Shown here piece after piece: positions 1 to 5,828 of a DNA stretch of 11,513 nt; the stretch's first letter is position 1; every line of letters begins with the position of its first letter. The notes below the pieces were generated by a model that was not told where the DNA came from, did not search any database, and saw only the letters and a list, made by a program, of their open reading frames with translations. Where the stretch lies: the NCBI GenBank assembly GCA_019114015.1, contig DXGG01000168.1, forward strand, positions 1-11,513. The letters run 5' to 3'. This DNA comes from Candidatus Onthomorpha intestinigallinarum (lineage in GTDB: Bacteria; Bacteroidota; Bacteroidia; Bacteroidales; P3). Made by a program: the position numbers and the translations under genes.

Positions 1-2
1 AC

Positions 3-617
3 AATGTGCTTCCTATCTCCGAGTATTCCCCCGAGACCTACATTGAGGCGGTCAATGTCTGTGAGAGTGCCGGAATGGAGGTTGTAATCATAGACTCAAT
101 ATCCCACTGCTGGGACTATCTGCTGGAGTACCACGCAGGACTGATGGGCAACTCCTTTGTGAACTGGGCTAAGGTGACTCCAAGGCAGAACGCGTTCATA
201 CAGAGAATACTCCAGAGCAGGTGCCATGTCATATGCACGATGAGGACAAAGCAGGACTACGTGCTCAACGAGAGAAACGGCAAGATGGTGCCTGAGAAGG
301 TGGGGCTGAAGGCAGTGATGAGGGACGGGGTGGACTATGAGTTCACCGTTGTCCTTGACATTGACCTGAAGCATCATGCCACGGCATCAAAGGACAGGAC
401 GGGCCTGTTCATGGGCAGGCCTGAGTTTACAATCACTCCTGCTATAGGAGAGAGCATCCTCAGATGGTGCAATTCGGAGAGCAGGCCTGACGCAGTCAAC
501 GGCCCAGGCTTTCAGATGAGCAGGACAGTTGAAGAACAGCCAAAACAGTACAGTAACAATAATTATCAGAATCATAAATACTATGGAAACGATGCTTATG
601 CGCAGGGCAGGAACTGA
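3..617 (+). CDS. AAA/RecA-like phage-type nucleotide-binding ATPase, 5' truncated by window edge
   Basis: The reading frame is open to the left edge, so the start and probably the Walker A loop lie outside the window; the GTG at 6 is internal. A hydrophobic strand ending in Asp-Ser (MEVVIIDSIS, about 25 residues in) reads as a Walker B motif. A conserved-looking segment follows (SISHCWDYL, then NWAKVTPRQNAFI), then a second strand (CHVICTMRTKQDY) typical of RecA-core sensor regions. This pattern fits the AAA_24/Sak4-like ATPases of phages and conjugative elements, which act in single-strand annealing or recombination. The last 40 residues are Asn/Gln/Tyr-rich and probably disordered, a common form of tail in DNA-binding partners. 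The gene overlaps the downstream DUF3871 start by about 35 bases, so the two are likely co-translated. Family assignment is by motif recall; the exact DNA substrate is unknown. Confidence 0.75.
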   Translation, partial: NVLPISEYSPETYIEAVNVCESAGMEVVIIDSISHCWDYLLEYHAGLMGNSFVNWAKVTPRQNAFIQRILQSRCHVICTMRTKQDYVLNERNGKMVPEKVGLKAVMRDGVDYEFTVVLDIDLKHHATASKDRTGLFMGRPEFTITPAIGESILRWCNSESRPDAVNGPGFQMSRTVEEQPKQYSNNNYQNHKYYGNDAYAQGRN

Positions 618-1653
618 ACGGAGGGTGCTCCTGCCCGATGAGATTAGGGACATCAACGACAGGGTCATATACCAAAGGCCCTGTATTTCCGATTCTCCTA
701 TAGTGAACGGCACAGGTAAATGCAACGGGTGGAAAAGACTGCCGTTCATTGAGGCAAACACAAAGGAAGTGACCATTGAGCACCTGAGGAATGACTGCAT
801 CATCCCGGTGTTCAGCAAGGACAATGAAGTAACCGTCTCCCACCACAGTTTCATTGAGGCAGTCTATGATGCAGCAAATGTGGTTTTCAGAGGTGAAAGG
901 GTGGACAATCCTGATGTGAGGGTAAGCCACATAATCAAAGGAAGAATACCTGAAGCAATGGACAAGCCTGTAAGTTCCCTTTCGGACAGTGATAAGACCA
1001 TCTATTATGAAAGGATGATGTTCTGTATTGAAATCCCTACCATATATGAAGATATAGCAGGAAACAGGCTTAATCTGACTGTAGGAGGAGTTAGGGCATA
1101 TAATCAGGAGAATCTGTACAGCAAGAAGACATTTGAGAAATTCAAGGTGTTCATAGGCTTCAAGAATATGGTATGCTGCAATATGTGTGTCTCAACTGAC
1201 GGCTATAGGTCAGAAGTAAGGGCAATGAGCCTCGGGGAACTGTACAGGGCGGCAACAGAGCTGTTCAGGAGCTATTCAGCGGACAATCATATTCAACAGA
1301 TGAGGAGACTGCAGGACTTCTCAATCAGTGAGGCGCAGTTTGCCCGGTTCCTCGGCAGGTCAAGGATGTACCAGTTCCTGCCCGGCAGGGAGAAGAAACT
1401 GCTTCCCGAGATGCTCATGACGGACACACAGATAAACCTTGTGACTAAGGCCTACTATGGAGATGAGAATTTCGGCAGGCAGGCTGACGGGGAGGGGCTT
1501 TCTATGTGGAGGATGTACAACCTGCTGACAGGGGCCGGCAAGTCCTCCTACATCGACAGCTTCCTTGACAGGTCTCTCAATGCCGGGGAACTCTCGGCAG
1601 GTATCTGCAGGGCCCTAAGAGGAGACAGTGAGTACTCATGGTTCATCAGGTAA
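583..1653 (+). CDS. DUF3871 family protein
   Basis: The product of about 356 residues matches my memory of DUF3871, a family found on Bacteroidales mobile elements and of unknown biochemical role. The family-like stretches are PFIEANTKEVTIEHLRNDC, FSKDNEVTVSHHSFIE, DKTIYYERMMFCIEIPTIYE, FKVFIGFKNMVCCNMC and, near the C-terminus, NLLTGAGKSSYIDSFLDRS. The frame is open back to 529, but the extra residues there overlap the Asn/Gln tail of the upstream gene and look unlike protein. ATGs at 583, 592 and 598 are all plausible starts; I chose 583, and the shared family region begins only about 50 residues later. Overlap with the ATPase gene implies one operon and possibly a joint role in element replication or recombination (inference). 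Codon use is GC-richer than that of the block from 2347 onward. Confidence 0.85.
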   Translation: METMLMRRAGTERRVLLPDEIRDINDRVIYQRPCISDSPIVNGTGKCNGWKRLPFIEANTKEVTIEHLRNDCIIPVFSKDNEVTVSHHSFIEAVYDAANVVFRGERVDNPDVRVSHIIKGRIPEAMDKPVSSLSDSDKTIYYERMMFCIEIPTIYEDIAGNRLNLTVGGVRAYNQENLYSKKTFEKFKVFIGFKNMVCCNMCVSTDGYRSEVRAMSLGELYRAATELFRSYSADNHIQQMRRLQDFSISEAQFARFLGRSRMYQFLPGREKKLLPEMLMTDTQINLVTKAYYGDENFGRQADGEGLSMWRMYNLLTGAGKSSYIDSFLDRSLNAGELSAGICRALRGDSEYSWFIR

Positions 1654-1688
1654 TCACTGCCCGTCCTACTGGATAGATTTCGGTATTT

Positions 1689-1710
1689 ATCCATTATGTT
1701 AGGATATTTT
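1689..1710. repeat. 22-bp direct repeat, copy 1
   Basis: The 22 bases here (beginning ATCCATTATGTTAGG and ending ATATTTT) recur without mismatch at 10016-10037. The unit starts 36 bases after the DUF3871 stop and 19 bases before palindrome E1. At the other copy the repeat runs directly into a Bacteroidota -7 box. Here the sequence that follows (GTAAATGAGGCA) looks like a decayed version of that box. Confidence 0.8.
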
Positions 1711-1728
1711 TCGTAAATGAGGCAAGAA

Positions 1729-1780
1729 TTGTACACCTAACTCCTCTTTTATATAGAAAAATAAGGAGTTGGATGTACAA
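1729..1780 (+). repeat. Palindromic element E1, attC-like (RYYYAAC...GTTRRRY)
   Basis: A 52-base imperfect palindrome runs from TTGTACACCTAACTCCT to AGGAGTTGGATGTACAA. It pairs over about 17 positions with one C-A mismatch (position 8) and one G-U wobble. The box at 1735-1741 (ACCTAAC) satisfies RYYYAAC and that at 1768-1774 (GTTGGAT) satisfies GTTRRRY, the R'' and R' core boxes of integron attC sites. The core is only 40 bases, shorter than classical attC sites, and the palindrome extends beyond the boxes. A second copy lies at 5737-5789. The element could also act as a hairpin terminator for the DUF3871 operon, or be a REP/MITE-like repeat. Confidence 0.6.
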
Positions 1781-1800
1781 ATCAACACTGACGCAGGACT

Positions 1801-1902
1801 ATGATATGGAAAATTCTTGAGGTGCTGGCTCAAATCCTCATGCTGTTTCTGGGCCTTGCTGTCCTGGGACGGGCAGCCGGTGATGACGGTGATAAGGAAT
1901 GA
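1801..1902 (+). CDS. Small single-pass membrane protein (33 aa), hypothetical
   Basis: An ATG-initiated frame of 33 codons encodes MIWKILEVLAQILMLFLGLA followed by VLGRAAGDDGDKE. It has one strong hydrophobic helix (about residues 2-24) and a short acidic tail, the look of a genuine small inner-membrane protein rather than chance coding. A GCAGGA stretch lies just upstream and could serve for ribosome binding. The ORF begins 20 bases after palindrome E1 and is closed by a terminator-like hairpin 5 bases after its stop, so it could be a short independent unit. Its GC-rich codon use resembles the DUF3871 operon rather than the genes to the right. I do not recognise a family. Confidence 0.45.
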   Translation: MIWKILEVLAQILMLFLGLAVLGRAAGDDGDKE

Positions 1903-1907
1903 ATAAC

Positions 1908-1938
1908 AGGGGCCGGAAATGCCCCTTTATCTGTTTTT
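1908..1938 (+). terminator. Intrinsic terminator-like hairpin after the small membrane ORF
   Basis: AGGGGC (1908-1913) pairs with GCCCCT (1921-1926) across a 7-base loop, and T-rich sequence (TTATCTGTTTTTATTG) follows. It lies just after the stop at 1902. Confidence 0.6.
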
Positions 1939-1946
1939 ATTGTTGG

Positions 1947-1982
1947 GAGCCGCAATCTTTTCATGAGGCTGCGGCTCTTTTC
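1947..1982 (+). terminator. Intrinsic terminator, 8-bp GC-rich stem
   Basis: GAGCCGCA (1947-1954) and TGCGGCTC (1970-1977) form a perfect 8-bp stem, followed directly by TTTTCATT. With the hairpin at 1908 it makes a double stop that isolates the ncRNA region downstream from read-through. Confidence 0.7.
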
Positions 1983-2038
1983 ATTAAATTTGACATTCAA
2001 TACTCCATGAGTGCTGCCCGTTTGTCGGAAATATTTTC

Positions 2039-2046
2039 TACCTTTG
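2039..2046 (+). promoter_or_regulatory. Bacteroidota -7 box for the ncRNA candidate
   Basis: TACCTTTG matches TAnnTTTG. A TTTG lies at 2021-2024, but only 14 bases separate it from the -7 box, less than the usual 19 or so, so the -33 element is weak or absent. A transcript would begin near 2050-2054, right at the first hairpin of the structured region. Confidence 0.5.
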
Positions 2047-2050
2047 TGGG

Positions 2051-2302
2051 TGCTGGGTGACCAGCATACATATTGATGAAAGTGTTTTCGCACTGTCCTT
2101 TCAAGAGAATGTGGAAGTTTTCAAGAGCAAAAGGACAACGGACAGCACTCTTTCATCCATTTGGATTATGCGGCAATGGATTTAATCCCTTGTTCCTCAT
2201 ATCTATTTGGGTGTGGAGTATTGGATACGTCTATTTTTGCTCGGGTTCTTCCACAACCTTCTTGAAGATAGACGGAATCAGCTCCACACTTTCTTTTTTA
2301 TT
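2051..2302 (+). ncRNA. Candidate structured ncRNA, about 250 nt, unidentified
   Basis: No convincing protein is encoded here, but base-pairing is dense. (a) TGCTGG-GTGA-CCAGCA (2051-2066) is a perfect 6-bp hairpin. (b) GAAAG near 2078 can pair with CTTTC near 2150; within it either TGTCCTTT (2094-2101) pairs with AAAGGACA (2130-2137), or CTGTCC (2093-2098) pairs with GGACAG (2140-2145). (c) ATCC/GGAT and CCATT/AATGG pairings lie around 2155-2180. (d) GTGTGGAG (2211-2218) pairs with CTCCACAC (2282-2289), enclosing CGTCTAT (2228-2234) with ATAGACG (2268-2274) and inner GGTT/AACC. The unit starts just after a -7 box and ends with a T-run. I cannot match it to a named family: 6S-like, retron msr/msd-like (no reverse transcriptase is present) and antisense-type RNAs were considered. 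The ORF covering 2073-2369 has protein-unlike composition and is not called. Confidence 0.5.
2211..2302 (+). terminator. Terminal long hairpin with T-run of the ncRNA candidate
   Basis: The 8-bp GTGTGGAG/CTCCACAC outer stem is extended inward by GAT/ATC and a perfect 7-bp CGTCTAT/ATAGACG stem. It is followed by TTTCTTTTTTATT (2290-2302). The large loop is unusual for a simple terminator, so it may be the 3' domain of the RNA doubling as a terminator. Confidence 0.55.
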
Positions 2303-2346
2303 AACCGCCAGAGTCAGGAGCTGCGCTGGAGAACATAAGTTTTTAT

Positions 2347-2766
2347 ATGGAACAGCATTCAGAACTTGATACCAAAATTGTTCTTTGGGAAGCAGCACTT
2401 AGTAAAAATCTACCTGCCGGCGAATTGGAAGATTACTTTACAAGGTATATATCTCAAAACAAGAAAGTCTCAAAAGAAGATATTTACCGAGTTGTGAAAC
2501 AGCGCAACCATGCTTGTGGACTAAACTTCATCCCAACATCTGAAGCATATAAAATGTTTGGCCAAAGTCTGACATTAACAGATATGGTATTTGACAAACA
2601 GGAAGATGAGGAAGCCCTATTAAGGTCATCTCTAAATGGTGAAAAACATTTCGGTGTCATAAAAGGTTCTTCAACAGATGATATTAACCATGAGCAACGA
2701 GATTATTTGCAAAAGAAAGGGATTGACACATCAAGCATCTATCAGATTGACTCCATAAATAATTGA
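2347..2766 (+). CDS. Hypothetical protein, 139 aa, soluble
   Basis: I do not recognise this protein. It is hydrophilic, has no signal peptide or membrane segment, and is mostly predicted helix from composition (for example KVSKEDIYRVVKQRNHACG). The C-terminal third is Asp/Ser/Asn-rich (KGSSTDDINHEQRDYLQKKG). The ATG at 2347 follows T-rich sequence and a weak purine stretch; a TAAGTTTT just upstream resembles half of a -7 box but is not convincing. The stop at 2764-2766 is two bases before the next ATG, so it is the first gene of the AT-rich block and probably co-translated with the secreted protein downstream. Codon use is clearly AT-richer than that of the DUF3871 operon, a sign of separate origin. 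It may act in the cytosol on the same process as its membrane and secreted neighbours, but no function is assigned. Confidence 0.6.
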   Translation: MEQHSELDTKIVLWEAALSKNLPAGELEDYFTRYISQNKKVSKEDIYRVVKQRNHACGLNFIPTSEAYKMFGQSLTLTDMVFDKQEDEEALLRSSLNGEKHFGVIKGSSTDDINHEQRDYLQKKGIDTSSIYQIDSINN

Positions 2767-2768
2767 AT

Positions 2769-3809
2769 ATGAAAAAGTTGCATATATTAATCCTCCTATG
2801 CTTCTGCTTAGTGGGGCACGCACAAAATCAAGATTTAATCAATGCGTACAACCTAGTAACTAATACTTTGGACAGATATGAATTTGAACCAGAAACAGAG
2901 AATTGGAATAGTGGCTATGACTCAAAATCTATAAAACTTACATATAATTATCCCAATTTGATAATTTCATTTTATTTAGAATTACCAAAAGGACGTATAA
3001 GAGATAACGATATATCTGGAACATACAAGTTAATTTGCCCATTATCTACTGCTTTTGTCGTAGAAGAAGACAAATATGGTAATGGGAAATATGCGAAACT
3101 GTTTTTTAGAAATTCAAATGGGATAGAACAGGTCTATAACGGGAAAAGCACACTCATTGAAGAATATTATTTTTTATCTACTAGGTTGACTATAATAAAG
3201 TTATGCGATGAATTAAACACACTGAAAGAGCACATACTTACTAGCCAATATAAAGGGGCATTAGGTATAAGCAGCAGTACTTCCTCACCGAAAGGGAAAT
3301 CATCAAATTCAAGCAAGCAAACACCTCAAAGTATATTCTCCCCGACTGAATATAAGTATAAATACTATAACGAATCTGGATTTGCCATTAAGGAAGTATA
3401 TAAATTGGAAAAAGACACTCTATTTATTGATGCTTTCAAACGACAAAATCATACTGAAGAATTGGAACTTATATCTGCATATACTTACTTTCAGAATGCT
3501 GAAACTCAAAACCCGTATCGTATCAATGTGATAAACATTGTCGTATATAGAATAGATGCGCCAGCAGAACAGACTTTAGCTGAATACAAAAGAAGCTTGA
3601 TTGCGAATAGGTTCCTCTTCAATAATAAAACATGGAACGGACTGCAAGGTTTGGAATACTATTTCAAGCAAGATATGGGTGATGTAATGCTCAATACCAT
3701 AGCATTTTATGGATATAAAGGTAATAGGTTCTATTTAATCCAGATAGGGGCTGTGGTGTTGCCTGAGGCGAAGTATAAAGCATTATTAAATGCTATAAAA
3801 ATACTGTGA
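2769..3809 (+). CDS. Secreted two-domain hypothetical protein (Sec signal peptide)
   Basis: The ATG at 2769 gives MKKLHILILLCFCLVGHAQ, a clear Sec signal peptide with cleavage expected after the Ala at residue 18 or nearby, so the product is periplasmic or surface-exposed. A TTG six bases upstream is in frame but would add residues before the signal. The mature protein has an N-terminal beta-rich domain (about 22-162), a low-complexity Ser/Thr/Lys linker (about 165-190, ISSSTSSPKGKSSNSSKQT) and a C-terminal domain (about 192-346) ending in KGNRFYLIQIGAVVLPEAKY. No catalytic motif is visible. The C-terminal domain has the alternating strand pattern of small periplasmic binding or effector-tolerance folds, but I cannot name a family. 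It lies two bases after the preceding stop, and 56 bases separate it from the small membrane gene. Confidence 0.7.
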   Translation: MKKLHILILLCFCLVGHAQNQDLINAYNLVTNTLDRYEFEPETENWNSGYDSKSIKLTYNYPNLIISFYLELPKGRIRDNDISGTYKLICPLSTAFVVEEDKYGNGKYAKLFFRNSNGIEQVYNGKSTLIEEYYFLSTRLTIIKLCDELNTLKEHILTSQYKGALGISSSTSSPKGKSSNSSKQTPQSIFSPTEYKYKYYNESGFAIKEVYKLEKDTLFIDAFKRQNHTEELELISAYTYFQNAETQNPYRINVINIVVYRIDAPAEQTLAEYKRSLIANRFLFNNKTWNGLQGLEYYFKQDMGDVMLNTIAFYGYKGNRFYLIQIGAVVLPEAKYKALLNAIKIL

Positions 3810-3865
3810 CAATGAAAAATCAACATAAAACATTGATATACAATAGAATTTAATTTTTCAATATT

Positions 3866-4081
3866 ATGAGCAAATTATCAAAAGTTATCGTAACCATCAT
3901 TGTCATTATAGTGTTTATAATACTCACGGTTGTTGTCCATATTGTAAGAGAAGAAGCTGGCTATCGTACTCCGGGTATAATGGGGCTGATAGTATTTGGT
4001 GCAATGGTTGGGGCTCTTAGTGCTGTATGGAGAAAGAGAAAAGATGATAAAGGAGATGATATTACAAACAGAAACAGTTGA
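3866..4081 (+). CDS. Small two-TM membrane protein, 71 aa
   Basis: The protein has two hydrophobic helices (about residues 7-28, VIVTIIVIIVFIILTVVVHI, and 38-56, IMGLIVFGAMVGALSAVW). A short loop with the motif GYRTPG joins them, and the cytosolic tail is strongly basic then acidic (RKRKDDKGDD). Positive charge after helix 2 predicts the C-terminus inside the cell. Small proteins with an (R)TPGIxGLxxFG loop recur in Bacteroidota as I remember them, but the function is unknown. Its stop at 4079-4081 is two bases before the ATG of the J-domain gene, the same TGA-N2-ATG spacing seen at 2764-2771, so translation is probably coupled. A joint role with the membrane-anchored J protein is likely. Confidence 0.7.
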   Translation: MSKLSKVIVTIIVIIVFIILTVVVHIVREEAGYRTPGIMGLIVFGAMVGALSAVWRKRKDDKGDDITNRNS

Positions 4082-4083
4082 GT

Positions 4084-4578
4084 ATGTTTAAAGACTATTA
4101 TGCCATACTTGAAATTTCATTTCCATCTGATGAAAAAGAGATAAAGGCTGCATATAGGAAGCAGTCTTTGAAGTGGCATCCAGACAGAAATCCTGGCAAG
4201 AATACAGAAGAAGAAATGAAGTCTGTAAATGAGGCATACACAATTCTTTCCAGACCGGATTTAAAAAGGAAATACGATGCTGAATATACTGTATTTAGGA
4301 AACAAAAGAGAGCCAATCAAAATATCACCTATACAAGGAATACAGAACGAACTTATAATAAGCAATGGGAGTATGCCTACGATGTTAAAGATGAAAATTT
4401 AAAGAATGACATTAATAATGCACGCAAGTCTTCAGAAGAATATGTCAAGGCCTTCATGGCATCTTTGAAGACAGATGTAAAATCTGCTGCTAAAGGGGCC
4501 TTAAAAGGAGCTATGCCATATATAATAAGTGGAGTTATCTTACTTGTTTTTACACTTTTTGTCCAAATGTGTTCTTAG
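4084..4578 (+). CDS. Membrane-anchored J-domain (DnaJ-like, class C) protein
   Basis: Residues 1-66 form a J domain. FKDYYAILEI opens helix I, the KEIKAAYRKQSLKWHPDRNP helix II and loop carry the HPD triad at residues 32-34 (needed to stimulate the Hsp70/DnaK ATPase), and NEAYTILSRPDLKRKYD forms helices III-IV. There is no Gly/Phe region, zinc domain or substrate-binding domain, so this is a class C co-chaperone. The middle (about 70-135) is charged and helical, and the last 22 residues (YIISGVILLVFTLFVQMCS region) form a tail anchor that leaves the J domain in the cytosol. It probably recruits DnaK to a membrane site, perhaps to the small two-TM partner encoded immediately upstream. I chose ATG 4084 over the in-frame TTG at 4078 because Met-Phe-Lys-Asp-Tyr-Tyr is the canonical J-domain start. 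Confidence 0.9.
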   Translation: MFKDYYAILEISFPSDEKEIKAAYRKQSLKWHPDRNPGKNTEEEMKSVNEAYTILSRPDLKRKYDAEYTVFRKQKRANQNITYTRNTERTYNKQWEYAYDVKDENLKNDINNARKSSEEYVKAFMASLKTDVKSAAKGALKGAMPYIISGVILLVFTLFVQMCS

Positions 4579-4642
4579 TCATGCTACATATTTACGCCAT
4601 TAGATATATGATAATCAAAGAACTAGAATAACAATAACGATT

Positions 4643-5617
4643 ATGAACAGAGTTTTAGGTTTTATATTGTTTTTATCTGCATCGCCATTTATCAATGCCC
4701 AGGAACAGCTGGACTCAGTCTTTTTCCGTAATGGGAATACCTATGCCGTCAATGTGATTAGAAGCAATAATGAGTCAATAGAATACATGTACCCCAACGA
4801 GACTGTGATTAACGAGACCTACAAAACTCAGCTGCTGAGGATTAAGTATAGAAGCGGAAGAATTGAGGAATGCTCGGAGTTGCTAAAAATAAAACGAATA
4901 ACCAATTTTTCAGATTGGGAGAATGTTGTAGTCACATATCTTGCTGACGACACAAAAGGATTGGAAAAAGTATCGGAAATTTCATATGTTTCAGGATGGG
5001 GTGGAGCATGGGCTGCTGGAATGGGATACAACAAAGCCATACAGGGACTTCAGAAAAAAGCAGCCAAATTAGGCTGCGGATTAATTCTCATTCATGGCTC
5101 TCCGAATATGACAAATACTAAGTTTGGAGCAGGAACAAGAGTTAATGCCAGTGCTTATAAGATTCCTGATGCTTATGAAAATGATGCGAAGCATGATAGT
5201 TCTCCTGCTTTGATTTCATCAGGCATGAAGTTAGCAATGGAGGACTCAGTTCACTATACTCCTGATAAGGACACAGTGAATAACCCGTATGTGAAAACCG
5301 TAATTGACAAAATGGCGATAATAAAAAGAGTCATTCGGAAAGATGACTTCACCGCCGTTGAAATAAGCATAAAGAGAGGCAAGCGTCAATGGTGCAATAT
5401 TAACGAAGATACATACATAGAGGCAGACGGCATCCGTTACACTATGACATGTGCAGACGGGATAGCAACCGCTCCAGAGAAAACTTATTTTCCCTACACT
5501 GAGGATTCGGTTACATTCACACTGTTCTTCCCTCCTATTCCAAAATCTGCGGCATCCATGCATCTGATAGAGTCCACTTACAGCGACTTTAGATTCTACG
5601 GCATTCAGCTCAGATAA
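4643..5617 (+). CDS. Secreted hypothetical protein with a YbjQ-like middle segment
   Basis: MNRVLGFILFLSASPFINAQ is a Sec signal peptide, so the product is periplasmic or surface-exposed. After it comes a short beta domain (about 22-80, DSVFFRNGNTYAVNVI...RIKYRSGRIEE), a form common in Bacteroidales secreted proteins. Residues about 90-155 (VVVTYLADDTKGLEKVSEIS, then AIQGLQKKAAKLGCGLILIH) recall the YbjQ/DUF4156 pattern, in which repeated Lys/Ala helices precede a buried strand; this resemblance is tentative. The C-terminal half (about 215-324) is a beta-sandwich-like segment with FTLFFPPIPKSAASMHLIES. It lies 64 bases after the J-domain gene and could be the last gene of that operon. Palindrome E2 follows 120 bases after its stop. 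Confidence 0.65.
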   Translation: MNRVLGFILFLSASPFINAQEQLDSVFFRNGNTYAVNVIRSNNESIEYMYPNETVINETYKTQLLRIKYRSGRIEECSELLKIKRITNFSDWENVVVTYLADDTKGLEKVSEISYVSGWGGAWAAGMGYNKAIQGLQKKAAKLGCGLILIHGSPNMTNTKFGAGTRVNASAYKIPDAYENDAKHDSSPALISSGMKLAMEDSVHYTPDKDTVNNPYVKTVIDKMAIIKRVIRKDDFTAVEISIKRGKRQWCNINEDTYIEADGIRYTMTCADGIATAPEKTYFPYTEDSVTFTLFFPPIPKSAASMHLIESTYSDFRFYGIQLR

Positions 5618-5736
5618 AAGAATTACATTTTATCAAATTATTCTCTGATGATACTAATAAAGTCGGGGCATAAGATAAGAACAAAATGAGGGCCATATCA
5701 CTCAAAATGCTGGACGAACCTATTTTGCTTACTTTT

Positions 5737-5789
5737 TTGTACACTCAACTTTTGAGTATATAAGAAATCGACCAATGTTAGATGTACAA
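5737..5789 (+). repeat. Palindromic element E2, attC-like (RYYYAAC...GTTRRRY)
   Basis: This 53-base imperfect palindrome (TTGTACACTCAACTTTT to AATGTTAGATGTACAA) has the same ends as E1, the same TATATA(A)GAAA centre, nearly the same length, and the same C-A mismatch at position 8. The box at 5743-5749 (ACTCAAC) fits RYYYAAC and that at 5777-5783 (GTTAGAT) fits GTTRRRY. Inner pairing is weaker than in E1. It sits 120 bases after one gene and 40 bases before the next. The sequence between 5618 and 5736 shows nothing else I can name. Confidence 0.6.
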
Positions 5790-5828
5790 AACTTGATATT
5801 ATACGAAATTTTTAAGTAATAGAGAAAT

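Noticed and set aside
387..930. Two long - strand ORFs opposite the ATPase and DUF3871 genes
   Set aside because: They are antisense shadows: the + strand products match known families over the same bases.
2073..2369. 98-residue ORF over the structured region
   Set aside because: Its residues (Phe, Cys, Ser and Arg-rich with no domain pattern) look like chance coding. The stretch is better explained by nested RNA stems and a terminator, and the frame overlaps the better-supported start at 2347.
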